Assembly (NCBI RefSeq): GCF_009846885.1
Contig: NZ_WUWM01000006.1
Coordinates: 62,001 to 126,000 of the forward strand
Source of the DNA: Paenibacillus puerhi
GTDB taxonomy: Bacteria > Bacillota > Bacilli > Paenibacillales > NBRC-103111
DNA length: 64,000 nt
Direction: 5' to 3'
The position numbers were made by a program, and so were the translations under genes. The notes beneath the pieces were generated by a model, which was not told the DNA's origin, searched no databases, and saw only the letters and a list, made by a program, of their open reading frames with translations. Numbering within the stretch: position 1 is the first letter of the stretch; each line of letters starts with the position of its first letter. Positions 24,772-33,928 of the stretch are shown piece after piece.

Positions 24772-26592
24772 TTACAAATTCGCTCCAGGCAGTGAAATGA
24801 TCACTTTCGTTCCTTCATTCAGCTTGGATTCGACCTTCACGCCATATTCTTGTCCATAGATGAGCTTCACTCGCTTGTTTACATTCTCGATGCCGATCGA
24901 TTTGCTCAAGCTTGCCGTATCTTCAGAAACTGTCAGAACACGGGCAATCGTTGCTTCATCCATGCCTTTGCCGTTATCCTCAATCGTGAAGATTCGCAGC
25001 CCATCCTTAATTCTCCCCGATACGCGGATCCAGCCTCCTTCTTCCCGATCCTCAAGGCCGTGAATCAGTGCATTCTCGATAAAGGGCTGCAGGAAAAATT
25101 TCGGCACCGAATACCGATTCAGCTCCGGATCCAGATGATACTCAATCTCAAACTTGTCCTCAAAGCGTTGGCACATGATGTATTCGTAATTCTGTAAATA
25201 CTTGACGTCTTCACTAAAGGCAACCTCGCCGGATTTTTTCGCGGTGTATTCCAGCATCTCCGACAGCTCCACTAGCATATTGCTAATGACGGTCTGCTTG
25301 TTTTCGATAGCCATATAATTGATGATGTTGAGTGTGTTGTATAAGAAATGCGGGTTGAACTGAAAGTTGAGCGCCTTGAGCTCCGCCTCCATTTCTTTCA
25401 TGTGCGTCTCATAGTTTTGCTCGATCAAGGTCTGGATCTTATCGTTCATCTGATTAAATTTATGGATAATGAGATTGACTTCGCTCGTACCCTGAGTTTC
25501 AATTTTGGTGTTAAAATTCCCCTCACCGATCTGTTTGATTCCCCACATCAGCTTTTTCAGCGGCATCGTAATCCGGCTCGAGAACAAAGAAGCCAGTAGC
25601 ACCGAAAACACCAGAATCAAGATCGTGGAATACAGCGTGTAACTGAACATATTCGGCACGGTTGCAAGCAAATTATCATAAGGAATAAAAACTGCGGACA
25701 ACCAGCCTGTCGTGGGAATCCGGTCAAAGCAGACCACCATCTTCTGTCCGTTCACCCGTACATATTCGGTACCGCTCTTCTCTGCCGAGACACTGGCGAG
25801 CCATTCACGTGTTACAGGCTTAGAAGCCGACTGATCTGAGGTGGACACGACCTCGCCGTCTTGTGTAAATACGTAATAATACGAACCTTTCACCGTAAGG
25901 CTTCCCTTGAAAGCGCGGGTGATCATCGACTCCTGAAAATTGACAAGCAGAATCGGTCTCTCCGCATCCTTGTCCATAGGCCGAAGTAAATTGTTCGTAA
26001 CATGTGCCAGATTAATCAGCCGCGTTGCGGTAAAAACATACTGATCCTTCGTGCTGGCAATCGCCGAGGAGGAGAAATACTTTTCCAACAGGTTATATGT
26101 AGGAATCCAAGTCGTTTGGTCCACAGAATGCAGCCCTGTCTGGTAGATGTCGGAAGCGGAGAAGTTTTTTTTGGGTATCCAAAAATACGGATTTTCTCCG
26201 AAGGTGTAGTCTTTCGTAGCAAGATTGACCGAAAAGACATCCTCCGACGTCGGAAAATATTTTTGCAGAATCCTCGTTATTTTCCGGTCCGTTTCGTAAT
26301 CCAGATACCTCTTTTGCAAATCGGTCGTATTGAATAATTTGTACAAATCCTCATCCAAGTGCATGGTGATCGCGCTCTGTTCCACGGTTGAAAACTTGGC
26401 GTTTAGCGATTGATTGCTGCTTTTCACCAAGCCCAGAAGCGAGCTGCTTGCATTTTGCAAAATGACCTGCGAGCTCTTCACGTAGTAGCCTACGCCAAGA
26501 ACCGTCATCGAGACGGCGATCAGAACGATATATGATACCGTCAGTCGCATCCTCAAACTCATATTCGTGTAATGTCGAAAGTATGTCCTCAT
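24772..26592 (-). CDS. YesM-type sensor histidine kinase
   Basis: About 606 residues. A first transmembrane helix (RLTVSYIVLIAVSMTVLG), a large extracellular sensor part of about 260 residues, a second helix near SYTLYSTILILVFSVLLAS, a HAMP linker (MPLKKLMWGIKQIGEGNFN), the His_kinase domain with the phospho-histidine in FNPHFLYNTLN, and an ATPase domain ending DNGKGMD and GIENVNKRV. This is the standard YesM layout. The ATG at 26592 has GGGGG seven bases upstream; earlier starts are less likely. It is upstream of the importer genes and should phosphorylate the YesN regulator at 19024-20646. Confidence 0.92.
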   Translation of the reverse strand: MRTYFRHYTNMSLRMRLTVSYIVLIAVSMTVLGVGYYVKSSQVILQNASSSLLGLVKSSNQSLNAKFSTVEQSAITMHLDEDLYKLFNTTDLQKRYLDYETDRKITRILQKYFPTSEDVFSVNLATKDYTFGENPYFWIPKKNFSASDIYQTGLHSVDQTTWIPTYNLLEKYFSSSAIASTKDQYVFTATRLINLAHVTNNLLRPMDKDAERPILLVNFQESMITRAFKGSLTVKGSYYYVFTQDGEVVSTSDQSASKPVTREWLASVSAEKSGTEYVRVNGQKMVVCFDRIPTTGWLSAVFIPYDNLLATVPNMFSYTLYSTILILVFSVLLASLFSSRITMPLKKLMWGIKQIGEGNFNTKIETQGTSEVNLIIHKFNQMNDKIQTLIEQNYETHMKEMEAELKALNFQFNPHFLYNTLNIINYMAIENKQTVISNMLVELSEMLEYTAKKSGEVAFSEDVKYLQNYEYIMCQRFEDKFEIEYHLDPELNRYSVPKFFLQPFIENALIHGLEDREEGGWIRVSGRIKDGLRIFTIEDNGKGMDEATIARVLTVSEDTASLSKSIGIENVNKRVKLIYGQEYGVKVESKLNEGTKVIISLPGANL

Positions 26593-26637
26593 TGTCATCC
26601 CCCTGTGCCTACTACTCAACAAAGTTCTTATCATGGA

Positions 26638-26860
26638 CTATAGTAAAAAAGAAGTAATTCCGCAAGAGACTGGGACCCACCTTTGTATACCGTCGATTCC
26701 CTCTTCTCCATTGGCAAACATCTTGATCCCCAGACTTGCAGGACCGGTTAGATACGATTTGTCATCGTCAGAACGCCATCATTTGCAAAGATCTCCAAAG
26801 ACGAACGATCAATAAATATGAGTGTCTTGATAAATCCATACTTAACCTCCATCACCATGT
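26638..26860 (-). pseudogene. Third GH32 remnant, C-terminal beta-sandwich only
   Basis: The minus strand reads FIDRSSLEIFANDGVLTMTN and then, after a frame change, GPASLGIKMFANGEEGIDGI and WVPVSCGITSFLL with a stop at 26638. This is the end of a GH32 enzyme; the whole catalytic propeller is missing. It lies just upstream of the kinase gene. Confidence 0.7.
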
Positions 26861-27078
26861 GCCAACGAATTCTTTTAACCTTTGGAAACCCAATGTCGTT
26901 TGTACCGTACTTCTTTCACTAATTAATCATGTGTTTCTCTCGGTACTGACCAGGGCTATCTCCCCTCAACAAGCAAAAGAACCCTTATATAATAAAGATT
27001 CTTTAAAGGGGACTATTATGTCGATATACACTTCATTTGGTATCATATATCATATATCCCATTTTCTTAGTCAAATAA

Positions 27079-27372
27079 GAAATAAGTCGTTTCCAAAAAC
27101 ATAAAAACGATATCGACAATGGATACCGTTCAGTTCCGTTATTTAGGGCTTTAAATATAATTAGTGAAAATTTAACCGGAAAAGTTTGCAGCTCGTCCGG
27201 TCATTTGTCAGACGCTCATAATTGGTTATCTCCAACACGTGACAAGAATTACTACCTTCGCGCAGCCGGCTCACCGACTCCATCACGGATGCCCCTCTGG
27301 CCTTATTTCTGGCAACAGATTTGCCCACGAGTTCATCGCGTCGCCGATGTTGACCTGGACGATCCGAATTAG
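27079..27372 (+). pseudogene. Possible 3-prime gene fragment of unknown family
   Basis: A 97-codon stop-to-stop frame without an ATG, GTG or TTG start before its middle. The composition looks protein-like: SVPLFRALNIISENLTG, SSGHLSDAHNWLSPTRDKN, MPLWPYFWQQICPRVHRVAD, ending LDDPN. I do not recognise the family. It may be the end of a gene whose 5-prime part was lost. Confidence 0.25.
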
Positions 27373-27396
27373 ATTCATAGAAGTTGCCCCCATTTA

Positions 27397-27570
27397 GAAG
27401 CTATTAAATCTAGTTTGTTTCTTATGTGAGGTTGCACCGCACAAGCCTCTATGATCAGCCAAGTAGTTAACGAATATGCGTGTAGCGGAGCACCACGACG
27501 CCTGAGCCGAAGTGTTTGGCCCCGGTCAACTTATGATTCAGACGATCACGAACTCTACCCAATAATTCTG
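27397..27570. repeat. Degenerate copy of the 3-prime end of the RibD/DHFR-like gene (left direct repeat)
   Basis: This stretch closely matches 31411-31625 in the same orientation, including AGCCAAGTAGTTAACGAA, GGAGCACCACGACGCC and CAGACGATCACGAAC. It lacks about 45 bases present in the right copy, and the copied reading frame contains stops. The two copies flank the Ig-repeat protein gene. Confidence 0.8.
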
Positions 27571-27605
27571 TAGAAAATCGTTAGGATTAGGGTTTTAACA
27601 TGGAA

Positions 27606-27640
27606 AAGCCGGGAGCTCTTGTTTTGGAGTTTCCCGGCTT
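27606..27640 (-). terminator. Terminator of the Ig-repeat protein gene
   Basis: Stem AAGCCGGGA/TCCCGGCTT with an inner CTC/GAG pair, followed on the minus strand by TTTTCC, about 80 bases after the stop. Confidence 0.75.
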
Positions 27641-27718
27641 CTTGGACTTATTCAGTACATTAGGTTGGTGGTACATGTTACAATTCTGTTTCTCGTACAT
27701 CGGACAGGTATCACCTGG

Positions 27719-30700
27719 TTATTGCGCGGTTATCCGAAAGGGTTCGCTTTTTCTTTTACCCATGGCTTGAGCAGTCAACAGCAGCTCTTCACCGGCGGTA
27801 AGCTGTTCGGAAATGTTGTGCAAGAAGCCGCGATAGGAAAATCTGCCGTACGGCGAAACGGGAAATGAATGCAAATAAGTGCCATCTGTCTTCGTTAATA
27901 TCACTTCGGTCCACTTATAGTCGGATTCGGCTTCTGTTATGCCGCTAATATGGATAAAACCATTGGCAAGAACGCTTCTGTCTGTAACGGAAGGCATGGT
28001 CGTTTGAGTTGATGCTTGGACCGTTGCCTGGGTCGGGCTGCTGGGTGCTTGCCCAAGGATCGTAGCGGTCATCGTCAGCCTATCTCCTACTTGAACGGAT
28101 TCAGGATTATTGACAATGAAGTAACCGTCAGCGAATGGTTCAACAACAGCAACTACTTGTCCATACGTGCTATTTGTGATGGTAACTTTCGACCCAAGAG
28201 GGGCCCAGCCGGTAATCAACATGTCATTCACGAAGTCTGTCGTAACAGGAGCCGCTTGTCCTTGAAGAGCTTGTACGATGACTTTGGCCGGTTCGCTGAT
28301 GCTTTTCCCATTAGCTTGAGCTGTCAGGTAAAGCTCCTCGCCAGCCGTTAACGTGATGTTGGAACCGGTCAAGTGTAATGCAAGGTTAAATATACCATCT
28401 TGGCCTACATGTGAACTTGTCACAATGGTTCCGTCCTTCTTGGTTAACCTGACCATAGACGGCTCCGCTGTTCCTGTTAAGGCTACTTCGTTCGTATATA
28501 CGCTGCCTGTAGCCGTCGGCTTTGTAGTTTTGTATGGTGAAAGAACCGTAATCGGCAGCGGATTGCTTTTTTCTTTCCCGATGGCTTCTGCAGTAATTAG
28601 TAGTTTCTGATCTAATAAGAGCTTCTCAGAAACATACAAGTAGTAAAATCCATCGTGTCCTGCAACATTATCTGTGATGGTATTTCCATTGGGATGTGAC
28701 AATGTAACTACAGCTTTAGGCTCCGCGTACCCACGAATAAAATAAGCGTAATCATAGACGTTGTCAATGACAGTAGGTGTATTCGTCTGTCCATGAGTAG
28801 GCTGTACAATAAGTTTTAGGGGAGCGCTCGGTTTTCTGCCATACTCTTGAGCAACCAGTTCCAACTCTTCACCAGCAATCAGCCTAGGAATTGTACCCCA
28901 ATAAGGCCAATTCATAGTAAATGAACCATCCTGGTTTAGATAGGAACTATCCACGTACGTCCCGTCCTTTTTGGATAACGTAACCTTTCCAAATGTCGAT
29001 CTTTCAACCGTTCCTGAAAGTAATAATCCGTTTGTGTATACCGCTCCAGTTACGGTCGGTATTGCCGTTGGCGGAGACGCTTGAACAATAATGGACAGCG
29101 GATTGCTTGTTGCTTTGCCAAGCAAGGTTGCAGTTACTGTCAATTCTTTGCCTGCCGTGCTCTCATAGTAGTAGAAGCTGTAATATCCATCGTATACCGA
29201 AGCGGTAGTTGTCATGGTGTGCCCATAGACATTAGTAAGTACAACTAAAGCACCCGGCTCTGCATACCCTGTTATCGGGTCATAGTAATCGTAGACGCTG
29301 CCAATGACTGTTGGCACTTTCGTTTGTCCTTGAGTAGGCTGTACGATCAGCCTGACCGGACTCCCCTTTTTCACGCCGAACTCCTCGGCATTCAGATATA
29401 CCTCTTCCCCAACCGTTAGTTCGGAATCTTTAAACATGGAATGTATTTTAAATGAACGATCGTAGTAGTAAACAAATGCACTTGCCAGGTAGGTACCGTC
29501 CTTCTTGGTTAACGAAACCGTGTTCAGGTATGGTATCGCTTCTCCAACGCTTCCTGTAAGTGTCGCTCCATTGGTGTATACCGCTCCGGTTACGGCATGT
29601 ATATGCGATTTGGGCTCAGTCGATTGAACCGTGATGACTAACGGATTGCTCGTGGCTTTGCCGATTACAGTTGCTGTAAGTGTCACTTCTTCTCCAAAAG
29701 ACAGTTGCCTAAACAAACCTAAGTCGTAATTACCTCCGTAAGTATTAGCAATGACTGTACCAAGATGTTCGCCAGTACGCGTTATTGCTTGCAACAGCGC
29801 ACCCGGTTCAGCGTATCCGGCAATCGAATAGGTAGCCTCATATACACTGCTGCTAATGGTTGGTACAGTGGTTTGACCGCGGGTAGCCTGTACGGTAATT
29901 TTAGCGGGTTTGCTTTGTCTTTGGCCATGCGCTTGAGCTATCAGGTGAAGTTCTTCTCCTGCTGTTAATGTAACGCCGGAGTTATGCAGAGCTGGCCCTA
30001 TGGCATAGTTGCCATCCTGGGTGCTAAAGCTTGCAAGCGTAGTGCCGTCCGTTTTCGTTAACGTAACCGTTGTTGATGTTTGCGGTGGAGAAGCATCAGT
30101 CGCCCCTTTAAGGTCCAATCCGTTCGTATATACGTTACCGATTACGGTCGGGGTGGCAGTCGTTGGAACCGGCTGGACTAGGATCGAAAGGGGTTTGCTC
30201 GTTGCTTTGCCAAGTAAAGTTGCTGTAAGAGTCAGCTGCTCACCCGCCAGCAACTGTCTAGACAAGTCTAGGCTATAGCTTCCATTGTATGTACTGGTTA
30301 TAACGGTCTCTATCTTGGCGCTATTAGTTGTTTTCAACGAAAGTAGCGCACCAGGCTCAGCAAACCCATAAATTCGATTTGAATTTTCATACACACTATG
30401 ACTGATTGAAGGGATGTTCGTTTGACCTTGTGTAGCCTGTACGATGAGCTTTACCGGATCGCTCTTTTGCTTGTCATAAGCTTGAGCCGTCAGGTACAGC
30501 TGCTCACCTGCCGCTAACCTTACGTTAGAGTCATATAGTTTGGGTGAGATGACAAAAGTTCCGTCGGCGGAAACCATCGCTCCTTCGAGTTGGGTACCGT
30601 TCTTTGTAGTTAACGAAACCGTGGTCCATCTGTTTTGTAGTGATTTTTCAGCGGTTCCGCTCAAGGTAATCCCGTTTGTGTATACATGTCCTGTTACCGT

Positions 30701-31018
30701 CGGCATTGCGGTTTTCCATTGAGTAGTTGCCAACGCGGCGTTCTTGCTAGTGGGTTCACTGCTGATTCTTGTACCCGCTACTGAATTGGTGGTAGGTTCA
30801 CTGCGATCTACCTGTTCGGCGGACTGGACTGAACCGTCCTCCAACATATTTCTATCTTCTGTGTCTAGCAGGTTAAGTGATTCTTCCTGGGGGTATGAAA
30901 TATCCGAAGTATTCATTGGTACTGGAGTGCTGAGTGATGTTGTTGGCATTAATAAGCTATACAACATGATAAATACAAGGATCCTGCTGATTTTATTGCT
31001 TAATTCCCGCACGAACAA
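27719..31018 (-). CDS. Large secreted protein of alternating Ig-like repeats
   Basis: About 1100 residues. The N-terminus (RELSNKISRILVFIMLYSLL) is a signal peptide. A linker rich in Ser, Thr and Glu follows. The rest is eleven modules of about 80-95 residues in two alternating types: A modules start like TVTGHVYTNGITLSG, and B modules like SVYENSNRIYGFAEPGA. All end like LTAGEELYLTAQAxGKxxSxP followed by IxVQ. They resemble bacterial Ig-like domains of surface adhesins. No LPXTG, SLH or cell-wall-binding domain is present; the protein stops right after an A module. The TTG at 31018 is preferred (GGGAGG nine bases upstream); an earlier TTG at 31162 lacks a signal peptide at the right place. 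Function unknown; adhesion or matrix role is an inference. Confidence 0.8.
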   Translation of the reverse strand: MFVRELSNKISRILVFIMLYSLLMPTTSLSTPVPMNTSDISYPQEESLNLLDTEDRNMLEDGSVQSAEQVDRSEPTTNSVAGTRISSEPTSKNAALATTQWKTAMPTVTGHVYTNGITLSGTAEKSLQNRWTTVSLTTKNGTQLEGAMVSADGTFVISPKLYDSNVRLAAGEQLYLTAQAYDKQKSDPVKLIVQATQGQTNIPSISHSVYENSNRIYGFAEPGALLSLKTTNSAKIETVITSTYNGSYSLDLSRQLLAGEQLTLTATLLGKATSKPLSILVQPVPTTATPTVIGNVYTNGLDLKGATDASPPQTSTTVTLTKTDGTTLASFSTQDGNYAIGPALHNSGVTLTAGEELHLIAQAHGQRQSKPAKITVQATRGQTTVPTISSSVYEATYSIAGYAEPGALLQAITRTGEHLGTVIANTYGGNYDLGLFRQLSFGEEVTLTATVIGKATSNPLVITVQSTEPKSHIHAVTGAVYTNGATLTGSVGEAIPYLNTVSLTKKDGTYLASAFVYYYDRSFKIHSMFKDSELTVGEEVYLNAEEFGVKKGSPVRLIVQPTQGQTKVPTVIGSVYDYYDPITGYAEPGALVVLTNVYGHTMTTTASVYDGYYSFYYYESTAGKELTVTATLLGKATSNPLSIIVQASPPTAIPTVTGAVYTNGLLLSGTVERSTFGKVTLSKKDGTYVDSSYLNQDGSFTMNWPYWGTIPRLIAGEELELVAQEYGRKPSAPLKLIVQPTHGQTNTPTVIDNVYDYAYFIRGYAEPKAVVTLSHPNGNTITDNVAGHDGFYYLYVSEKLLLDQKLLITAEAIGKEKSNPLPITVLSPYKTTKPTATGSVYTNEVALTGTAEPSMVRLTKKDGTIVTSSHVGQDGIFNLALHLTGSNITLTAGEELYLTAQANGKSISEPAKVIVQALQGQAAPVTTDFVNDMLITGWAPLGSKVTITNSTYGQVVAVVEPFADGYFIVNNPESVQVGDRLTMTATILGQAPSSPTQATVQASTQTTMPSVTDRSVLANGFIHISGITEAESDYKWTEVILTKTDGTYLHSFPVSPYGRFSYRGFLHNISEQLTAGEELLLTAQAMGKRKSEPFRITAQ

Positions 31019-31268
31019 AATGGGTCGCCTCCCTGGAAACCATATTTTAGTAATACCCTTTCGATCACAGCAACAAGTCAACTGGTACTTATATACGTTG
31101 ATAGGAAAGGTATCCAGGTATAATATACCATTATTAAATAGATTTATCTTGAAAATTCCCAACAGGATTACCTAACTTCCCGAACTGAAACTCCTCGAAG
31201 GATTGCTTAATCTCCTACCGGCAGTTAATCACGTACTGTCCGTGGAGTTAATTAAATAGGTATGAAAA

Positions 31269-31308
31269 AAAGAGATAGCTTATGGAAATCCCATAGTGCT
31301 TTCTCTTT
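31269..31308 (-). terminator. Terminator after the RibD/DHFR-like gene
   Basis: AAAGAGA and TCTCTTT arms with inner AGC/GCT and ATGG/CCAT pairing, followed on the minus strand by seven T residues. It is about 215 bases beyond the gene stop. Confidence 0.7.
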
Positions 31309-31410
31309 GTCTAGGTTACTCAAGGTTAATTTTGTCATTGTGGTATTTGCCCAGTAGTCATAAACGTCAATGTTGGAGTAAGACAAAAGTCTTGTTACAC
31401 CGGAGTTTAT

Positions 31411-31625
31411 GAAGATATTAAATCGAGCTTGCTTCTTATGTGTGCTTGAATATGGCCGCTTTGAACTAGCGTTCGCCGTTAGCCATACATGCAGCGCATA
31501 AGCCTCGATGATCAGCCAAGTAGTTAACGAACGGGCGTGTAACGGAGCACCACGACGCCGGAGCCGAAGTGTTTGGTCCCGGTCAACTTAAGATTCAGAC
31601 GATCACGAACACCACCCAATAATTG
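31411..31625. repeat. Right copy of the direct repeat, covering the 3-prime end of the RibD/DHFR-like gene
   Basis: Matches 27397-27570 in the same orientation. Bases 31524-31625 are the last 34 codons of the intact gene, so this is the parental copy. Confidence 0.8.
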
Positions 31626-32075
31626 GGGGCCGCGTCCGGCAACGATTGGCTGTACCAGGAAGTGATACTCATCCACCAATCCTAGTTGAGCCAGGGTGGA
31701 ACCGAGGCCGGGACCGCCGTTAACGACTAGGCTCTTCCCTTCTGTCGTAAGCTTTGGCACCTCCTCGGAAACAGGCCCCTTCAACAAGAAAGAGTTCTGC
31801 CACGACACGTGATCCAGCGTCCGCGAGAAGACGTACTTGGGTTTCCGATCGAGTTTGCGAGCAAAGTCGACCATGAATTGAGGTCCGTCGCCGCTGCTGG
31901 CAATAGCTGGCCAAGCACTTTCCATCAGCTGGTAGACTTCTCGTCCAAAAAGCAGACCATCGGACTGGTCCATCAGGTCCACTGTATACTGGTGTAGCTC
32001 CTCGTCCGCAATCACCTGCGTATGGTCACAGCAACCGTCCAGTGTCACATTCATCATCAGGATTACACGTCCCAT
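31524..32075 (-). CDS. RibD C-terminal/dihydrofolate-reductase-like protein
   Basis: A 183-residue protein of the same superfamily as the one at 15184-15759 but only distantly similar: GRVILMMNVTLDGCCDHTQV at the start, GLLFGREVYQLM near residue 42, LVVNGGPGLGSTLAQLGLVD and FLVQPIVAGRGPQLLGG. It should bind NADPH; the substrate is unknown. A canonical AAGGAGG precedes the ATG. Its 3-prime end was copied to 27397-27570, so it took part in a local duplication. Confidence 0.9.
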   Translation of the reverse strand: MGRVILMMNVTLDGCCDHTQVIADEELHQYTVDLMDQSDGLLFGREVYQLMESAWPAIASSGDGPQFMVDFARKLDRKPKYVFSRTLDHVSWQNSFLLKGPVSEEVPKLTTEGKSLVVNGGPGLGSTLAQLGLVDEYHFLVQPIVAGRGPQLLGGVRDRLNLKLTGTKHFGSGVVVLRYTPVR

Positions 32076-32287
32076 ATGCAGCCTCCTTTTTTCTACATTT
32101 TATCATCCAAAAGCAGGCTCGGTTTCTCACCGATTGCTAAATGTGTACATAATGATGGGAGATTAAACAATTTCTGCTCATTAATTGAGAAAAGACAGCG
32201 GTCCGATGTGGTCCGCTGCCTTCTCATGTTGATATTCAACTCTCGGTTGCAATAGCTTAGTATTTGATATCATCACCAGTTTTTTAT

Positions 32288-32518
32288 TTATTTAATCGAT
32301 GGGCATTTCATATTAATGTCTCCCATCTCTAACCTTTGAGATCGCTCGACTAAACTGCTTAAAGGGACGCTTTGCTCGTTTTCTGGATTATCCAAAGGAT
32401 AAATTCTGGCAGTTTCATTCTTTTCATCGACATGTTGGATGTAGATTGGCGTCCCGTTATAAGTGACATCAACCATGGTAGGTGAATCTGCAATTTCTTG
32501 TGCCCGTTGATTATTCAT
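32288..32518 (-). CDS. sspH: Small acid-soluble spore protein, H type
   Basis: A 76-residue protein starting MNNQRAQEIADSP and containing VTYNGTPIYIQHVDEKNETA and YPLDNPENEQSVPLSSLVE, which is nearly the whole SspH family sequence (usually 58-60 residues). SspH is a minor DNA-associated protein made in the forespore and found in the spore core. Here the frame continues for 17 extra residues after the usual end (SQRLEMGDINMKCPSIK), so the normal stop codon has been lost. A good AAAGGAGG precedes the ATG. No obvious SigG promoter was identified by eye. The gene shows that the organism forms spores. Confidence 0.92.
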   Translation of the reverse strand: MNNQRAQEIADSPTMVDVTYNGTPIYIQHVDEKNETARIYPLDNPENEQSVPLSSLVERSQRLEMGDINMKCPSIK

Positions 32519-32760
32519 TATTTGGCCTCCTTTACGTACTAGTTACATTATTTGTGTATGTGAAAGGATGTATTCATAAAAAGGCACCTATGTATTTCCT
32601 GAGCAATTAGTGCCCAACTCATCGATAAACTGTTCGAAGCTGCTGGTTGTTTAGGTATTCGTTTCTAGTACCATGAGGGTCGATGCCGGTGACATTCGTC
32701 CAGTAATAGATACAGAGTGAGTGATTTAACAAAAGTTTGCATTTACAGTATACTATTGAG
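32519..32760. other. Non-coding region upstream of sspH
   Basis: No frame or motif is supported. It should contain the promoters of sspH and of the plus-strand membrane protein. Confidence 0.3.
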
Positions 32761-32794
32761 GAGAATCCGAGGTTTTATTTTCGGGTTCTCCTTT
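32761..32794 (+). terminator. Terminator-like hairpin with no gene before it
   Basis: GAGAATCCGA/TCGGGTTCTC stem (one G-U pair) followed by CTTTTAAGG on the plus strand. No plus-strand gene ends upstream, so it is either an attenuator in the leader of the membrane protein gene or a relic. Confidence 0.5.
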
Positions 32795-32848
32795 TAAGGT
32801 ATTTGTGTTGCGAGCTGTTTAAACCAATTTTATAAAGTGGAGGGCACA

Positions 32849-33205
32849 ATGATTTGGAATAAAATCAGAAAGCACACCCTGCTGCCATATTTCTTTATCT
32901 ATGGACCACTTTGGTTTTATATAGTAACTGGAAAGTTTTATTCGTACTTTACTGTGTTGTCTTTCCTAATAGGAGGGGGGTTATTTGTGGTGAGAAATCA
33001 CATCCTGCTCAAAGGGGTAATACCCACAAAATTCATATTAATCGAACTGTTATTTGCGATAATTTGCATTTATGTTGTATTCTTCTCTAGCGTTCCGGAC
33101 TACATGAAAGCAACTATTTTCGTGATCTCTTTATTTATCTTTATGCCAATCTACTTTAAATTTTTGGACGTATCATTAAAAAAGGCTTATTTTAATCAGC
33201 AATAA
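32849..33205 (+). CDS. Small integral membrane protein of unknown function
   Basis: About 118 residues with four hydrophobic helices (around LLPYFFIYGPLWFYIV, YFTVLSFLIGGGLFVV, FILIELLFAIICIYVVFF and IFVISLFIFMPIYF) and short charged ends. It resembles small PQQ/YhfC-like membrane proteins only in layout; no family is claimed. The ATG at 32849 is preferred because GGAGGG lies five bases upstream; a GTG four codons earlier overlaps that site. Single gene. Confidence 0.65.
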   Translation: MIWNKIRKHTLLPYFFIYGPLWFYIVTGKFYSYFTVLSFLIGGGLFVVRNHILLKGVIPTKFILIELLFAIICIYVVFFSSVPDYMKATIFVISLFIFMPIYFKFLDVSLKKAYFNQQ

Positions 33206-33386
33206 ATTAGGCATGGCTTCCTGAATGCGTAAAATCTGTCGGGGTATCCATGAAGGATTTGCCCGTGCGACTTTTGAACAACATGTTAAAATAATTCGGA
33301 GTCACAACTACATGTCCGGCAGGCTTTGCAATGTCGCATGAATACCATTTTAAATCATAAGTGCTTGTCTTAGCTTACTAGTGCTA

Positions 33387-33701
33387 TTAATGAATGTTGG
33401 ACTTGTTTGCTACCCAGGATCCTCCTTCATCTGTACTCCGGTAGAACATCGTTGCCGATCGAAGTGCCCCTTTTACTGCAGCTTCCACGGTAGGAAAACG
33501 GTTTTCCTCGGAAATCTCCAGATCAGCCTGATCCGCTCCCCGATAATAGTGGCTGATCTCATAAAAGTAACCGTCCATCCGGTTTCTTAGAATTTGAATT
33601 CCAATTTCTTTACCATCTATGCGAGCTTTAAACGACGAGACGATTTCGAGCACCGCTTGGATATCCGCATGAATATGCTCTAGCTCCGATAAATCGAACA
33701 T
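33387..33701 (-). CDS. Hypothetical cytoplasmic protein
   Basis: A 104-residue acidic protein starting MFDLSELEHIHADIQAV, with YFYEISHYYRGADQ in the middle and ENRFPTVEAAVKGALRSAT near the end. GGGGAGGGG precedes the ATG at 33701; the frame upstream is open but unsupported. The ending resembles the substrate-modifying fold of small DUF1508- or HicB-like proteins only vaguely, so no function is assigned. It stands alone between the membrane protein and the amylase. Confidence 0.6.
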   Translation of the reverse strand: MFDLSELEHIHADIQAVLEIVSSFKARIDGKEIGIQILRNRMDGYFYEISHYYRGADQADLEISEENRFPTVEAAVKGALRSATMFYRSTDEGGSWVANKSNIH

Positions 33702-33898
33702 TAAGGTTCCCCTCCCCTTTCGCTGCCATAATCTGCTTACATTATTCCTTGATCTACAGGAATTATGCATAGATATAATTGCTTTTCAAATATTGCCCCG
33801 CTATTAAGTAAGGAAGTTACCTGCTGGGGCTTCAAGTTCATAGTCATCCTTATCTTCGTCGAATAGAAGGCTTTTCTCGGGCGGAAAGATAGACGGAA

Positions 33899-33923
33899 AA
33901 GAGGGCTCGAAGGCCCTCTTCAT
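33899..33923 (-). terminator. Terminator of the amylase gene
   Basis: AAGAGGGC/GCCCTCTT stem with a 6-base loop, followed on the minus strand by TTTTCC, ten bases past the stop. Confidence 0.8.
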
Positions 33924-33928
33924 TCCTT

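Larger units (their letters stand above)
26861..27718. other. About 860 bp of mostly non-coding or decayed sequence
   Basis: Apart from the items listed separately (a possible gene tail at 27079-27372, a direct-repeat copy and a terminator) no gene is supported. AT-rich up to 27150. Confidence 0.4.

Noticed and set aside
26736..27104. 122-codon plus-strand frame
   Set aside because: Its start overlaps the GH32 remnant on the other strand and the rest is low-complexity AT-rich sequence.
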